This document shows, piece after piece, positions 17,028 through 27,399 of a DNA stretch of 64,000 bases. The DNA comes from Vibrio aerogenes (GTDB lineage Bacteria; Pseudomonadota; Gammaproteobacteria; Enterobacterales; Vibrionaceae), in NCBI RefSeq assembly GCF_024346755.1, contig NZ_AP024862.1, positions 558,001 to 622,000 of the forward strand. The letters are read 5' to 3'. The position numbers and the translations under genes are program-made. Position 1 is the first letter of the stretch; the number at the start of each line of letters is the position of its first letter. The notes under the pieces were generated by a model, which had not been told where the DNA came from, made no database searches, and saw only the letters and a program-made list of their open reading frames with translations.

Positions 17028-19019
17028 TTACTCAGCGGTTTTTTCCGGATTGGTTTCACCGAAAGTTTCCACCGGCTTCGCGACGATATTCCGGTTTTCC
17101 TGATTCACTTCGGTCAGAATAACCGGCAGTACATCACCCAGTCTGAAAACCACATGATTATCAATGATGATCTGACCACTGTCGCCGTTACAGGTAATTC
17201 TTTCTTTATTATCAAGAATCAATGCGCCCGGAACGAAGATAGTCGCGCCATTTTCTAACAATCGAGCCCGGAGTCCGGCCCGGTTAATATCAAAGATTTC
17301 CGCCTGAAACTGCGTTTGTTTTTGCGGCTCTTCTGCCAGAGTTCTGGCGTACAGCCAGTCGCTCACACTTCTCTCGGCAATTTTGTGATGTTTACGATGC
17401 AGTGACAGTTCTTCGCCGACCTGTTCATCAGGTGTCTGAATCGGGGCTTTCCCCATCATATGAGCCTTCAGCAGGCGGTGGTTGATCATATCGCCGTACT
17501 TACGGATCGGGGAGGTCCATGTCGCATAAACATCCAGACCCATAGCAAAATGCTGTGCCGGCTGATTACCGATTTCACTGTAACTCTGGAATTTACGCAC
17601 CCGGTTATCAAGATACATTGTGTCCTGTGCGGCCAGCCAGCGGCGTAAAGCGGAGAAACCGTCCAGTGTCGCCAGAACTTCTGCTGTTTGTCCTTCCAGT
17701 CCGTGCTCTGCGACCAGATCGACGACATCCTGAACTTTCTCTGGCTTAAAGCCGGCATGGGTATTAAATACACCGGTACCGAAGCTTTCTTTTAAGACTT
17801 TCCCGGCACAGACGTTTGCGGTGACCATCGCTTCTTCAACCAGGCGGTTCGCGCTGCGGCGGGAATCAGCATGAATGGCGATGACGTCGTTATCTTCACT
17901 CAGCTCAAAACGGTAATCCGGGCGATCCGGGAAAACAACAGCGTGAGTTTCGCGCCAGCCGGCACGGGCTTTCGACATGTCATACAGATCACGAACGACC
18001 TGTGCGATCGTTTCGTCCGGGGTCCACGCGTCTGAAGTGCCATTTTCCAGCCAGTCTGAAACATGTTCATAAACCAGCCGGGCGTGTGATTTGATATTGG
18101 CAGCGAAGAAACGGATATCATCGCCAATCGTACCATCCTGCGAGATGGTGACCTGACAGCACAGCGCCGGACGGATTTCACCTTCAATCAGAGAGCAGAG
18201 GTTATCGGCCAGCTCACGCGGGAGCATAGGAATGTTGCGTCCCGGCAGATAGATGGTAAAGCCCCGTTCGCGGGCAACTTTATCCATGGAATCGTCCGGA
18301 GTGATGTAAGCGGTTGGGTCAGCAATGGCGATAGTCAGTTCAAAATCACCATTGTCTTTACGCTGAGCAAACAGCGCATCATCCATATCTTTGGTGGATT
18401 CACCGTCGATAGTGACAAATGGCGTTGCAGTCAGGTCGGTCCGTTGCAGATCCGCGTCGTCTTTCTGTTCCCAGTTTTCAATCCCGTCAGGTTCATGATT
18501 TGGTAAATCGTTTTCGGCCAGCGTGACCCACCATGGCGCGATTTTATCGTTGGCATCAGTAATCTTTTCACTGATTTCAACGAAAAAGCCGTTATCACCT
18601 TTCAGCGGGTGGCGGATCAGATGCGCGACAACCCAGTCACCTTCTGCAAATTGTTCCGGATTCACCCCTTTTTTGGTTTTTGCCTTCAGAGGCTGCTTTT
18701 TCAGTTGCGGATGATCCGGTGCAACATTCAGTTTACCTTTATAAAGTTTTATCCGGCCGATAAAACGGGTTAAAGAAGGTTCAATCAGTTCTTGAGGTTC
18801 TGCGACTTCCCGTTCTTTTTCCGTACGGATAATGGCAACCACTTTATCCCCGTGCATGGCTTTTTTCATATATGGCGGCGGGATAAAGAAACTGGTTTTA
18901 CTGTCGACTTCCAAAAAACCGAATCCTTTATCGGTCGCTTTAATCAAGCCTTCTTTTTTAGGAAGATTTTCCTGGATTTGTTGTTTTAGCTGGGCTAACA
19001 GTGGGTTATCTGAAAACAT
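17028..19019 (-). CDS. rnb: Exoribonuclease II
   Basis: A 663-residue 3'-5' exoribonuclease. Two cold-shock domains at the N-terminus ([39 protein letters not shown]), then the RNB catalytic domain with [16 protein letters not shown] holding the acidic metal ligands, and a C-terminal S1 domain (about 560-645). Length and motif order fit RNase II rather than the longer RNase R. It degrades unstructured mRNA and trims 3' ends in the cytoplasm. The protein ends with an acidic tail. Transcribed alone in reverse with a strong terminator. Confidence 0.95.
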   Translation of the reverse strand: MFSDNPLLAQLKQQIQENLPKKEGLIKATDKGFGFLEVDSKTSFFIPPPYMKKAMHGDKVVAIIRTEKEREVAEPQELIEPSLTRFIGRIKLYKGKLNVAPDHPQLKKQPLKAKTKKGVNPEQFAEGDWVVAHLIRHPLKGDNGFFVEISEKITDANDKIAPWWVTLAENDLPNHEPDGIENWEQKDDADLQRTDLTATPFVTIDGESTKDMDDALFAQRKDNGDFELTIAIADPTAYITPDDSMDKVARERGFTIYLPGRNIPMLPRELADNLCSLIEGEIRPALCCQVTISQDGTIGDDIRFFAANIKSHARLVYEHVSDWLENGTSDAWTPDETIAQVVRDLYDMSKARAGWRETHAVVFPDRPDYRFELSEDNDVIAIHADSRRSANRLVEEAMVTANVCAGKVLKESFGTGVFNTHAGFKPEKVQDVVDLVAEHGLEGQTAEVLATLDGFSALRRWLAAQDTMYLDNRVRKFQSYSEIGNQPAQHFAMGLDVYATWTSPIRKYGDMINHRLLKAHMMGKAPIQTPDEQVGEELSLHRKHHKIAERSVSDWLYARTLAEEPQKQTQFQAEIFDINRAGLRARLLENGATIFVPGALILDNKERITCNGDSGQIIIDNHVVFRLGDVLPVILTEVNQENRNIVAKPVETFGETNPEKTAE

Positions 19020-19534
19020 CTTTATAAATTAAACCTTTGATTTCTGTCGGGAAACTGCCATTCCCCAAAATCTCCCCAAATTCCGCCCCAAGAAGAATGA
19101 GACTGAATGTATACAGGGCGTTTGAGTTGGGGCTATTTTTCAATAAAAGTGTTACTACGCAATACGGTGCCACATAGTAACTGGTAATTGGATGAAAGTA
19201 TATCCATGTTCCTGACTATCATCGGATGTGTCAATTACCGGTGGCAGGTGCCTGTGCATCCGGCTTGTCATGCCGGTTCTGGTGATTTTTTGTCATTTTT
19301 ATGACAGGAGGTGTATATATAAAGTGCTCAATTCGAAAAATATGTGATGAAATTCAATTTTTTCTGGCTTTTTTTATGCGTTTAGGGAATAATCCGCACC
19401 CTGTTTATGTCCCTTGCCGCTTTCAGACGAAGTTTAATCTTAAGTAATTATAGAAAGGAATCTATCCTTAACCGGGTGAGAATGGGTAAAGCGTATGGGG
19501 CTATGTGTTATTTATTTTACTGACTGGGAACCCC
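19020..19534 (+). promoter_or_regulatory. Divergent promoter and probable long deaD leader
   Basis: About 515 bp without a convincing gene. AT-rich stretches at 19120-19200 and 19315-19380 probably hold the rnb and deaD promoters. Long 5' leaders that fold differently in the cold are known for deaD/csdA of enterobacteria and vibrios; a similar leader here is inferred from the gap only. Confidence 0.4.
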
Positions 19535-21406
19535 ATGCAAGAAAATCAAATTCAATTCCGCGATCTGTCTTTAACTGATGAAATCCTGTCCGCTCTGGAT
19601 GGAATGGGTTTTGTCTCCCCAACGCCAATTCAGGCGGCAGCAATTCCTTTCCTTCTGGAAGGACGTGATGCACTGGGTAAAGCACAGACGGGTACGGGAA
19701 AAACTGCCGCATTTTCACTGCCTTTACTGAATAAACTCGATCTGAATCAGCACAAACCACAAGCTATTGTCATGGCGCCAACCCGCGAGCTGGCTATTCA
19801 GGTTGCTGCGGAAATCAAAAATCTTGGTAAAAACATCCATGGTCTGAAAGTACTGGAAATCTACGGTGGTGCTTCTATCGTTGATCAAATGAGAGCGCTC
19901 AGATCTGGCGCGCACATTGTTGTCGGTACACCGGGCCGGGTGAAAGACTTGATCAGCCGTGACCGCCTGCATCTGGACGAGTGTCATACATTTGTGCTGG
20001 ATGAAGCGGACGAAATGCTCAAAATGGGTTTTGTAGACGATGTGACCTGGATTATGGAACAGGCACCTGAATCTGCACAGCGTGTTTTGTTCTCTGCAAC
20101 AATGCCACCGATGGTGAAAAACATTGTCGACCGCTTCCTGCGTGATCCGGCGAAAGTCGATGTTGCAGGAACCAATCAGACGGTTGCCAAGGTTGAGCAA
20201 CAATTCTGGGTGGTGAAGGGCGTAGAAAAAGATGAAGCAATGGTTCGTCTGCTGGAAACGGAAGAAACGGATGCGTCGATCGTGTTCGTCCGCACCCGTC
20301 AGGATACGGAACGTTTGGCGGACTGGCTGTCTTCCCGTGGTTTTAAAGCAACTGCGCTGCACGGTGATATTCCTCAGTCATTGCGTGAGCGTACCGTTGA
20401 ACACATCAAGAAAGGTGTGACCGATATTCTGGTTGCGACTGATGTCGTTGCACGTGGTCTGGATGTGCCGCGGATTACACACGTATTTAACTACGATATT
20501 CCTTTCGATGTTGAATCCTATATTCACCGGATTGGCCGTACTGGCCGTGCCGGAAGAAAAGGTAAAGCAATTCTGTTGGTGCGCACCAATCAGATTCGTA
20601 TGCTGCGGACGATTGAACGCGTGACCCGTTCCTCGATGGAAGAGATCCAGCTGCCGCACCGTGATAAAGTCGCGGAAGCGCGTTTGGTGAAACTGAGCCA
20701 GGAACTGGATATCGAAAAAGAACATAAAGTATTGGATCGCTTTGAATCTTTAGTGGATAAACTGAAGAGCACGCTGGATATTGATGCGGGCACACTGGCT
20801 GCGATGTTACTGAAACGTCAGCAGGGCAAGCGTCCTTTATTCTATATCGGTGAAGATCCGATGATTGCTGAAATTGAGCGTGAAAAACAACGTCGCCGTG
20901 AAAGAAGAGAAACGGGTGGCCGGGATGGCAGAAAAGGCCGTACTTTTGCTCAGGGTGACTGGGAGACTTATCAACTTCAGGTTGGCCGTGAGCAGGGCGT
21001 TCAGGTCAAAGATATCGTTGGCGCACTGGCAAACGAACTGGGTTTGGGTAAGGGCTCAATTGGTGCGATTAAACTGGCACCGACACATACATTTGTTCAG
21101 TTACCAAAAACTATGTCATCTGACGTCACACGTAAACTCGGTAAATTACGCATTCGCCAGAAGAGTGTGGGTGCTGTGGTTTGTGATTTCAATGATTTCC
21201 GCGAGTCCCGTGAATCACGCGGTGGCGCGGGTCGTCGTGATGGAAATCACAGTGGCGGACGTCGTGAAGGTGAACGCCGCTTTAACGGTAATCGTGAAAA
21301 TGGTAATCGCGACGGTGAGCGTCGTTTCGACCGCAACCGTGGCGGTGATAACCGGGGTTCATACCGGGGTGAGCGCGGACACAGCCGTCCTGCACGCCGG
21401 GCTTAA
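19535..21406 (+). CDS. deaD: Cold-shock DEAD-box RNA helicase DeaD/CsdA
   Basis: A 623-residue ATP-dependent RNA helicase used in ribosome assembly and mRNA decay, especially in the cold. Motifs in order: FVSPTPIQ (Q motif), AQTGTGKT (Walker A), PTRELAIQ, GTPGRVKD, LDEADEM (DEAD), FSATMPP (SAT), then VFVRTRQDTERLADWL, TDVVARGLDVPRI and HRIGRTGRAGR. A DbpA-type RNA-binding domain follows (about 480-560), and the tail is Arg/Gly/Asp-rich (GERRFDRNRGGDNRG). The start at 19535 (MQENQIQ) has GGGAA upstream; the longer frame from 19505 is less likely. Confidence 0.95.
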   Translation: MQENQIQFRDLSLTDEILSALDGMGFVSPTPIQAAAIPFLLEGRDALGKAQTGTGKTAAFSLPLLNKLDLNQHKPQAIVMAPTRELAIQVAAEIKNLGKNIHGLKVLEIYGGASIVDQMRALRSGAHIVVGTPGRVKDLISRDRLHLDECHTFVLDEADEMLKMGFVDDVTWIMEQAPESAQRVLFSATMPPMVKNIVDRFLRDPAKVDVAGTNQTVAKVEQQFWVVKGVEKDEAMVRLLETEETDASIVFVRTRQDTERLADWLSSRGFKATALHGDIPQSLRERTVEHIKKGVTDILVATDVVARGLDVPRITHVFNYDIPFDVESYIHRIGRTGRAGRKGKAILLVRTNQIRMLRTIERVTRSSMEEIQLPHRDKVAEARLVKLSQELDIEKEHKVLDRFESLVDKLKSTLDIDAGTLAAMLLKRQQGKRPLFYIGEDPMIAEIEREKQRRRERRETGGRDGRKGRTFAQGDWETYQLQVGREQGVQVKDIVGALANELGLGKGSIGAIKLAPTHTFVQLPKTMSSDVTRKLGKLRIRQKSVGAVVCDFNDFRESRESRGGAGRRDGNHSGGRREGERRFNGNRENGNRDGERRFDRNRGGDNRGSYRGERGHSRPARRA

Positions 21407-21433
21407 GACCGGTTCAAATCAATATTGATGAGA

Positions 21434-21460
21434 AAGGGACGCTTCGGCGTCCCTTTTTTG
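21434..21460 (+). terminator. Rho-independent terminator of deaD
   Basis: Stem AAGGGACGC / GCGTCCCTT with TTCG tetraloop, then a T-run. Confidence 0.95.
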
Positions 21461-21539
21461 TGCTGTGATCTTCAAATCACAGTCTGTACCGGCTATGAAT
21501 TGCGCTGAACAGATCCCATGCTCAAAACAGATCACATAT

Positions 21540-24500
21540 TCAAAGCAGATCCTGGTGCTGTTGCTCAAACACAGCCACAGACCATGCCGGGACAGACAGC
21601 TGGTTTTCTTCAACGCTGGCGGTGGTTTGTCCGTGAACCGCAATTGAATCAGAGCCCGCCAGCTGAGAAATGGTATGCAGCGTATAGCCGGTAGCATCAA
21701 ATCCTGCGTAGTCGCTGACGGCTGACGGGGAAGCATTAATCACCACCACAAGACCGTCTCTGTCGGGATCGATGCTGTTGTCATGCAAATTGCCACTGTT
21801 ATCGATTGCCATGACAATCAGGCCGGGAATCTGATCCGGACCGGTGTTACAGAATCTGACCCGGCGTTTGATCTCGCTGCCTTTACCTAAGCTGAACAGC
21901 CCGGAAGAGGCGCGCAGGGCAACCAGCTCGCGGAAATAACGATCCATCGCGGCGATATTGTCCGGCGACGGTTGGGCATTGTCTCCGGCATTGTGCAGAA
22001 TCTGTTCTATCATGGACCAGTTACTGCCATCTTTATCTTCACGCGGCAAACCTGTATTCCAGTTATTATCATTTTTGGTGAAATCTACCTTATTGAACCA
22101 GTCGCCGGAATCGTAAGAATCCCGCTGCATTGATTTGGAGCGTAACAGCTCGCTGCCCATATGAATGAACGGAATTCCCTGGCCGAGAATTGCTGTGGCG
22201 AGGCTGACGGCTTGCATCCGGGTGCGGGTCGCTGTGCTGACGTCATACGCAATCTTATATTGGTTGTTGTCCCACAGCGTTTGATTATCATGTTTGGACA
22301 CATAGTTTTGCACTTCCCATGCATCCTGCGCATATCCGGCAGGCTGGCCGTTGTAATCCACTTCAGCCCCTTTCACCGCTTTACCTGTGCTGTCAGTGAA
22401 CTGATAATCTTTGAGATTTCCGGCCATCCCAAGCCGGACCAGATCGGCCAGATGCAGCGCGGTCGCTTTCAGAGCCGGTGTTTGTGTATTGAGATCGTTG
22501 ACCTGAACATACACACCATTGCCGAAGCCCTGATTGAGGCGCAGATCCTGATCACTGTCGAATGGTCCTCCGCCCCGCACGGCATCCCGCAGGCGGTCAG
22601 AAAAAGATCCTATGCCGGTGCCACCGAGGTTAGCCTGTGTCGCTTGTTGAAACATCTGGTCATCTGCGACTTCACCGAAGTTCCAGCCCTCGCCGTAGAA
22701 GTAAACCTGCGGATTAATTTTTCTGGCGGCAGCCAGCGTTTGCTGAATCTGTGCCAGTGGATGATGGCCCATGAGATCCCAGCGGAATGCATCAATCTTG
22801 TATTGTTTGACCCAGACGGAAATGGAATCATCAATCAGCTTGCCGAACATTTTATTTTCCGGTGCCGTGTTGGAACAACAGGTTGATTGTTCAACCGCGC
22901 CGGTTATTTCATTCAGCCGTTGGTAATACCAGGGCACAATCCGATCAAGGACGGAGGTATCTGCAATCCCGGAAGCATTGGTGTGATTATAAACCACGTC
23001 CATAATCACATTCATACCGATATCCTGTTTGATTGCCATCACCATGTCACGGAACTCCTTAATGCGGGCCATGCCTTCCGCATCTGTGGCATAAGAGCCT
23101 TCCGGAACGGTGTAATGAAACGGGTCGTAGCCCCAGTTAAACGCATCAATATTGCGGACATGGCTGTTGAGTCGCTGCACGACCGCATTGTCTTTGTGAT
23201 CGGTTTCTGCCAATGCCTGAAAGACCGATGCTAACGTCTCATCGCTGGTGCAGTAATGGCCAAAGTCCGGATCATTCTGAATTGTGCCATCCAGCTGGCA
23301 CAAAAAAGAAAACCGGGTATCTATGGTCGCAATCTGGCTGGGATCTTCATTGATGGTTGCGATATCAAAAACCGGCAACAGATGGAGGTGCGTTACCCCT
23401 GCTGCTGAAAGCGCTTTGAGGTGTTCTGCCGGGACTGAATCTGCCTGAGTGAACGCCAGATATTTGCCGCGGTATGCGGGGATGGTTGAAGTGTCGGTCG
23501 CAGAAAAATCCCGTACATGCGCCTCATAGATAACCATACGGGCCGGGTTATTCTGCGCATGAGGTGCGGTCAGAGCATCCCAGCCTGCGGGTTTCAGTGC
23601 CGGGTCCGACAAATCAACCACCTGACTGTATTGAGAATTCATAGACAGGCTCAGCGCGTACGGGTCTGAAACTTCGTCAGTGTGAATTTGTTGGGTGGCC
23701 GGATGGTAAACTGTCACCTGGTAGCGGTAGAAATCACCGGCTGTCAGGGCGGTCTGTTCTGCCACCCAGCTGCCTGATGTGCGGTCAAAATCCATTTGAA
23801 TGGCTGCCTGCGCCTGTTTACCGGCTGTGTAAGGAATCAGCTTGACATCTTGTGCCGTCGGGGCCCATAAGCGGAATGTGGTACTGCCGTCATCGTTGAT
23901 GATCGCGCCATATTCAAGCTGAGTTGCGGCTTTTGCATACAGGGCATCCAGTGCACCGGCTGGCTGGACCGCAGTCGCCAGAATAACACCACTGGCATCA
24001 CTGGCCGTCACGATGAACTGATCTTTGAGCAGGTCTTTGAGTGACAGCCCATGGGCTGAAAAATCAAAACTGAACCCGGTGAAGTTCTCCCGGAGATGCG
24101 GTTTGGTGGTTTGCCATCCGGTATCGCTGTGCCGGGTTGATGCAATTTTTCCGCTGGCACCGGATACAGTTTTAGTCTGGCTGTCATAACTCAGCGCACC
24201 ATCTTCAGAATAATACAGTGTGACTTTGGTCGCGTCAGGCCGGTTCACCAGCAACGTTTGCGCATCGGCAAAGATTGCACTGGCACCGCTGAGCTGAACC
24301 TGTCCGTCGGGATGATGTGAGAGCGCCTGATAATACACGGTGTCTGTCCCTTTAAAAATAAAGCCAATCAGTCCGATGGCTGTAGTTTTATCAAATTCAA
24401 ATTTCAGATCAGCCGTCTGATAGTCGCCACTGGTTTTATTATTCGCAATCAGATGAATACACGGGCTGATTTCTTCCGTCCTCATTGGTGTTGGTGCCCT

Positions 24501-25208
24501 TGTTGAACGGACCGGGATATCCCAGTAAGCGCCGTAAGTCTCGCTGTATCCCGTTGGTGTGATCCCCGGCCATGTCGTATCACTTCCATTAAAACTAGTA
24601 CAATTTGTGTCGTTCCAGAGATGCAGAGTGAAACTATTTATATCATTATCACTACTGTTGACGTAAATACGGGCTGTGTTCTCCGGAACGGCTCCCTGAG
24701 GAATCAGTTCCGGGTAAACCGCAGCGACACCCTGGCGGGTGTACACCGCGTGGTTTGTATCGGTCTGGGTGAAATCAAGCGTGGCATTGAAGTCACCCAG
24801 TGGTTTTTCTCCGCCAATCCGCGGGATGAAATTGATACACTGTGTTTGATCGTCAGTGACGTCTAAGTCCCAGTACGCACCATATCGGGCATCGACACCG
24901 TCCGGAGACAGACCTTTTGTCCAGTCAGCGGCGTCCGGGTTGCCGGCGGCATAAGCATGACAGTGGTCATCATTCCAGACATACAGTGTTGCCTGATCAT
25001 AAAGATCGTCCTCCGCTTTGTAGTACACCCGCTCAGCGTTGCGATGCGCCGGTTGAGCGGAAATCTCAGTGTCTGATGAATGGCATCCGTTCAACAGCCC
25101 GGCAAGCAACAGGGGGATGATGATCGGGCCGCCGTTGGCAGGCCATATGTCTCTGACCTCAAATAGTCTGTGTAAGAATCGGTTGTACACGTGTTTATCC
25201 CATAACAT
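21540..25208 (-). CDS. Lipoprotein pullulanase-type alpha-1,6-glucosidase (GH13)
   Basis: A 1222-residue starch-debranching enzyme. The lipobox LLNGC (Cys42 from the first ATG) follows an unusually long n-region, so the true start may be an internal non-ATG codon. Two similar CBM41-type starch-binding modules follow (about 60-160, 165-270; LYVWNDDHCH and LHLWNDTNCT), then pullulanase N-terminal domains and the GH13 barrel: FNWGYDP, DVVYNH, AFRWDLMGHH with the nucleophile Asp, FYGEGWN with the acid Glu, and SKHDNQTLWD. Type I pullulanases usually have YNWGYDP. It should cut alpha-1,6 bonds of pullulan and glycogen at the cell surface. No type II secretion gene is adjacent. Confidence 0.9.
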   Translation of the reverse strand: MLWDKHVYNRFLHRLFEVRDIWPANGGPIIIPLLLAGLLNGCHSSDTEISAQPAHRNAERVYYKAEDDLYDQATLYVWNDDHCHAYAAGNPDAADWTKGLSPDGVDARYGAYWDLDVTDDQTQCINFIPRIGGEKPLGDFNATLDFTQTDTNHAVYTRQGVAAVYPELIPQGAVPENTARIYVNSSDNDINSFTLHLWNDTNCTSFNGSDTTWPGITPTGYSETYGAYWDIPVRSTRAPTPMRTEEISPCIHLIANNKTSGDYQTADLKFEFDKTTAIGLIGFIFKGTDTVYYQALSHHPDGQVQLSGASAIFADAQTLLVNRPDATKVTLYYSEDGALSYDSQTKTVSGASGKIASTRHSDTGWQTTKPHLRENFTGFSFDFSAHGLSLKDLLKDQFIVTASDASGVILATAVQPAGALDALYAKAATQLEYGAIINDDGSTTFRLWAPTAQDVKLIPYTAGKQAQAAIQMDFDRTSGSWVAEQTALTAGDFYRYQVTVYHPATQQIHTDEVSDPYALSLSMNSQYSQVVDLSDPALKPAGWDALTAPHAQNNPARMVIYEAHVRDFSATDTSTIPAYRGKYLAFTQADSVPAEHLKALSAAGVTHLHLLPVFDIATINEDPSQIATIDTRFSFLCQLDGTIQNDPDFGHYCTSDETLASVFQALAETDHKDNAVVQRLNSHVRNIDAFNWGYDPFHYTVPEGSYATDAEGMARIKEFRDMVMAIKQDIGMNVIMDVVYNHTNASGIADTSVLDRIVPWYYQRLNEITGAVEQSTCCSNTAPENKMFGKLIDDSISVWVKQYKIDAFRWDLMGHHPLAQIQQTLAAARKINPQVYFYGEGWNFGEVADDQMFQQATQANLGGTGIGSFSDRLRDAVRGGGPFDSDQDLRLNQGFGNGVYVQVNDLNTQTPALKATALHLADLVRLGMAGNLKDYQFTDSTGKAVKGAEVDYNGQPAGYAQDAWEVQNYVSKHDNQTLWDNNQYKIAYDVSTATRTRMQAVSLATAILGQGIPFIHMGSELLRSKSMQRDSYDSGDWFNKVDFTKNDNNWNTGLPREDKDGSNWSMIEQILHNAGDNAQPSPDNIAAMDRYFRELVALRASSGLFSLGKGSEIKRRVRFCNTGPDQIPGLIVMAIDNSGNLHDNSIDPDRDGLVVVINASPSAVSDYAGFDATGYTLHTISQLAGSDSIAVHGQTTASVEENQLSVPAWSVAVFEQQHQDLL

Positions 25209-25649
25209 GGTGATTGATACGCATCATCCTAAAAATGTTCTGTCGCTACTGAATGTGACCGGGGCAGGTGTTGTTTTTTTTCAGATGATGAATCAATTAT
25301 TTAGCGGGATTTATCACTGTATGCAGGTTGAACCTGTATGGCACTGCGCATGGATTGCAGGCGTATCCGGATGGTGGAGATGAGGCGTGAAAAGGCGCAG
25401 GCTCCGCCCCGGAGCTTTCTGGTTTAGAGCTTTCTGGTTTAAGAGAGCTCTGGTTTAAGAGAGCTCTGGTTTAAGAGAACTCAGCTTTAGGACCACTCTG
25501 TTTTGGATCATCCTGCTTTCTTTTGGGGGTACTGGTTTCTCTTTGGTTTTACCGGGAAATCCGGCGATTAACCCAATTTATGTGGCAAGATTCCGGCTAG
25601 TATATTACCGGGTACAATCCGCAATTGTCCGGAATAAAAGGAGCACAAC
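25209..25649 (+). other. Intergenic region with GAGCTCTGGTTTAAGA-type tandem repeats
   Basis: About 440 bp between the divergent pullulanase and lamin-tail genes. At 25412-25492 a unit of 15-18 bp (GAGCTTTCTGGTTTA to GAGCTCTGGTTTAAGA) is repeated five times, the two central copies identical. The promoter of the lamin-tail gene probably lies at 25560-25635. Confidence 0.7.
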
Positions 25650-26426
25650 GTGTCAGTGATTCATCGTCAGATCCGTCAGGATATGCAGAAATTGATTGAT
25701 CAACTTTCCACTCATGATTTGCCTGCTGTCAAGGCGGTCGATCAGGTTTGGGAAGATTTGAATCAGTTGCAACTTCAATATCAGATTGAGATCGCTCATC
25801 TCCGCTTCCAGGATGAGACCGATCAGCTGAATGAAACCATAACCATCAAAAACCGGGGAACTCTGATTGCCGATTTGTCCGGCTGGACCATTGAAGCCGG
25901 TTCACCCCATCAGATTTACACTTTTCCTGAACACTCGTTGCTGCATCCACACCAGCAATTTGTTGTTCACACGTCGGGTGAACATACACATAGTTTTCAG
26001 TTCCATCATCCGATCTGGAATAACCGGGGGGATCTGGCAACGTTGAAAAATCATCAGGGAGATGTGGTGTGTTATTGGGCCTACGGCCAACATGCGCATT
26101 CAGATGTGGTGATTAGCCGGATCAAGGCCGACGGTCATGAGGGCCGGGGAGAGGGCGATGAGTTTATTGAAATCGTCAATATCTCGGAACATATCGTTGA
26201 TTTGAGCGACTGGCAGGTGACATCTGTCCGCAATCAAACAACCTTCACTTTTCCGCCGGGGAGTAAGCTTCGTCCCGGAGCCTCACTGAAGATTTTTACG
26301 GATAAAACGACGTTAGCTGAGAATGAATATAGTTTTAACAGTCACCGTGCTCTCTGGAATAATCAGGGCGGTGGTGCTGAACTGATTGATTATCTGGGCT
26401 GTATGGTCTCTGTTTATCAATATTGA
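25650..26426 (+). CDS. Protein with two lamin-tail domains (LTD)
   Basis: A 258-residue protein with a GTG start; an ideal AAAAGGAG lies 9 bp before it. A helical N-terminus (about 1-50) is followed by two Ig-like LTD domains. The first (about 53-150) reads ETITIKNRGTLIADLSGWTI ... FPEHSLLHPHQQFVVH ... HHPIWNNRGDLATL. The second (about 155-258) reads DEFIEIVNISEHIVDLSDWQV ... FPPGSKLRPGASLKIF ... HRALWNNQGGGAEL. There is no signal peptide, which is unusual, since bacterial LTDs are often in secreted proteins. Stands directly before the RebB operon, separated by a terminator. It may be a surface or cargo component of that system (inference). Confidence 0.8.
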   Translation: MSVIHRQIRQDMQKLIDQLSTHDLPAVKAVDQVWEDLNQLQLQYQIEIAHLRFQDETDQLNETITIKNRGTLIADLSGWTIEAGSPHQIYTFPEHSLLHPHQQFVVHTSGEHTHSFQFHHPIWNNRGDLATLKNHQGDVVCYWAYGQHAHSDVVISRIKADGHEGRGEGDEFIEIVNISEHIVDLSDWQVTSVRNQTTFTFPPGSKLRPGASLKIFTDKTTLAENEYSFNSHRALWNNQGGGAELIDYLGCMVSVYQY

Positions 26427-26474
26427 TTTTAACGCTGCTTGCTGCCGGTAAATTTTGGCGGCCTCCCGCTTTAT

Positions 26475-26506
26475 CCTTCCCTGAAACCGGGGGAGGATTT
26501 TTTATT
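26475..26506 (+). terminator. Rho-independent terminator after LTD gene
   Basis: Stem CCTTCCC / GGGGAGG (one G-T pair), then ATTTTTTATTTTTA. Confidence 0.75.
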
Positions 26507-26775
26507 TTTATTGATTTTTTACATACGGTATTTACCCATGGTCATTATTCCTTTCTGTTCCTGCTGTCTGCCTGAATGAGCTGGTATGAGAAAGACAGAT
26601 TCAGTTGCATAGATTCACCAGAAAAGCTCCCTGATTTCACGGAGATAGCCCGCCGGTTTTCACCAATAATAAACCTCAGAAATTGGGTAAATCACTTTAC
26701 TCATCATGACGTGATATCACGTTTGTACACCAGCAAGCTAGCGATAGCTTCGTCACTTCTATACAGGAGAAAATT
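26507..26775 (+). promoter_or_regulatory. Promoter region of the RebB operon with a 14-bp palindrome
   Basis: Perfect palindrome ACGTGATATCACGT at 26709-26722, followed by AAGCTA-4 nt-TAGCTT at 26735-26750, and AGGAGAAAATT before the first rebB ATG. The palindrome looks like an operator. The in-frame reading across 26576-26791 has no start signal and is not taken as a gene. Confidence 0.55.
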
Positions 26776-27042
26776 ATGCCAAGTACAGTAGATGGTTCAA
26801 TTACTGATTCTGTCACTCAGGTGAATACAAAAGTATTGGGTGATACACCTGCAACTGCGATGGGTAATCTGATGATGCCAACCAGTCAGTCGCTCAGTGT
26901 TGCAGCTCAAAACCTCGTCACAGGTCAGCAACAAGCCAACGTGATGTATCAGGCTGCGACCGTGCAGGGAATCAATGCGTTAATGAATACGGGTGAAGCA
27001 GTGACAGGTTCTGTGACTGAAAACATCATTACACGCCGCTAA
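26776..27042 (+). CDS. RebB-family R-body protein, copy 1
   Basis: An 88-residue protein of the RebB family (PF11747), the structural subunit type of R bodies: coiled protein ribbons first known from Paramecium endosymbionts, which unroll and burst membranes. Family pattern: ITDSVTQVNTKVLGDTPATA, then MGNLMMPTSQSLSVAAQNLV, then QQQANVMYQAATVQGINALM ending with a small-residue stretch (GEAVTGSV). The residues are amphipathic, Ala/Gln/Asn-rich and without Cys. First of four closely related copies; AGGAGAAAATT precedes the ATG. The least similar of the four at its N-terminus (PSTVDGS). It should be cytoplasmic. Confidence 0.9.
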   Translation: MPSTVDGSITDSVTQVNTKVLGDTPATAMGNLMMPTSQSLSVAAQNLVTGQQQANVMYQAATVQGINALMNTGEAVTGSVTENIITRR

Positions 27043-27088
27043 GGCTTATTTGTCTCATAAATCATACTAATCAATAAGGAAAATTATC

Positions 27089-27355
27089 ATGCCAAATTAT
27101 GTGAATGAAGCGATTACAGACTCCGTGACTCAGGCGAATACCAAAGTGCTGGGTGACGTGCCTGCAACTGCGATGGGCAACCTGATGATGAGCACCAGCC
27201 AGTCATTAGGTGTGGCAGCACAAAACTTAACGATGGGACAGCAACAAGCCAATGTGATGTGGCAGGCTGCGACTGTTCAGGGCATTAATGCATTGATGAA
27301 TACTGGTGAAGCTGTGACGGGTTCCGTCACTGAAGGCATTATCCAGGGCCGTTAA
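27089..27355 (+). CDS. RebB-family R-body protein, copy 2
   Basis: 88 residues, differing from copy 1 at a minority of positions: ANTKVLGDVPATAMGNLMMS, SQSLGVAAQNLTMGQQQANV, MWQAATVQGINALMNTGEAV. It ends in EGIIQGR. A 46-bp gap after copy 1 contains the shared leader AATCAATAAGGAAAATTATC. Different Reb subunits are needed together in known R bodies, so the copies may form a mixed ribbon (family knowledge; not shown here). Confidence 0.9.
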   Translation: MPNYVNEAITDSVTQANTKVLGDVPATAMGNLMMSTSQSLGVAAQNLTMGQQQANVMWQAATVQGINALMNTGEAVTGSVTEGIIQGR

Positions 27356-27399
27356 CCCGGACTTCCCGTCACTAATATGAATCAATAAGGACCAAAATC

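Noticed and set aside
26576..26791. 71-residue forward frame before RebB copy 1
   Set aside because: It overlaps the RebB start and operator-like palindrome and has no start signal.
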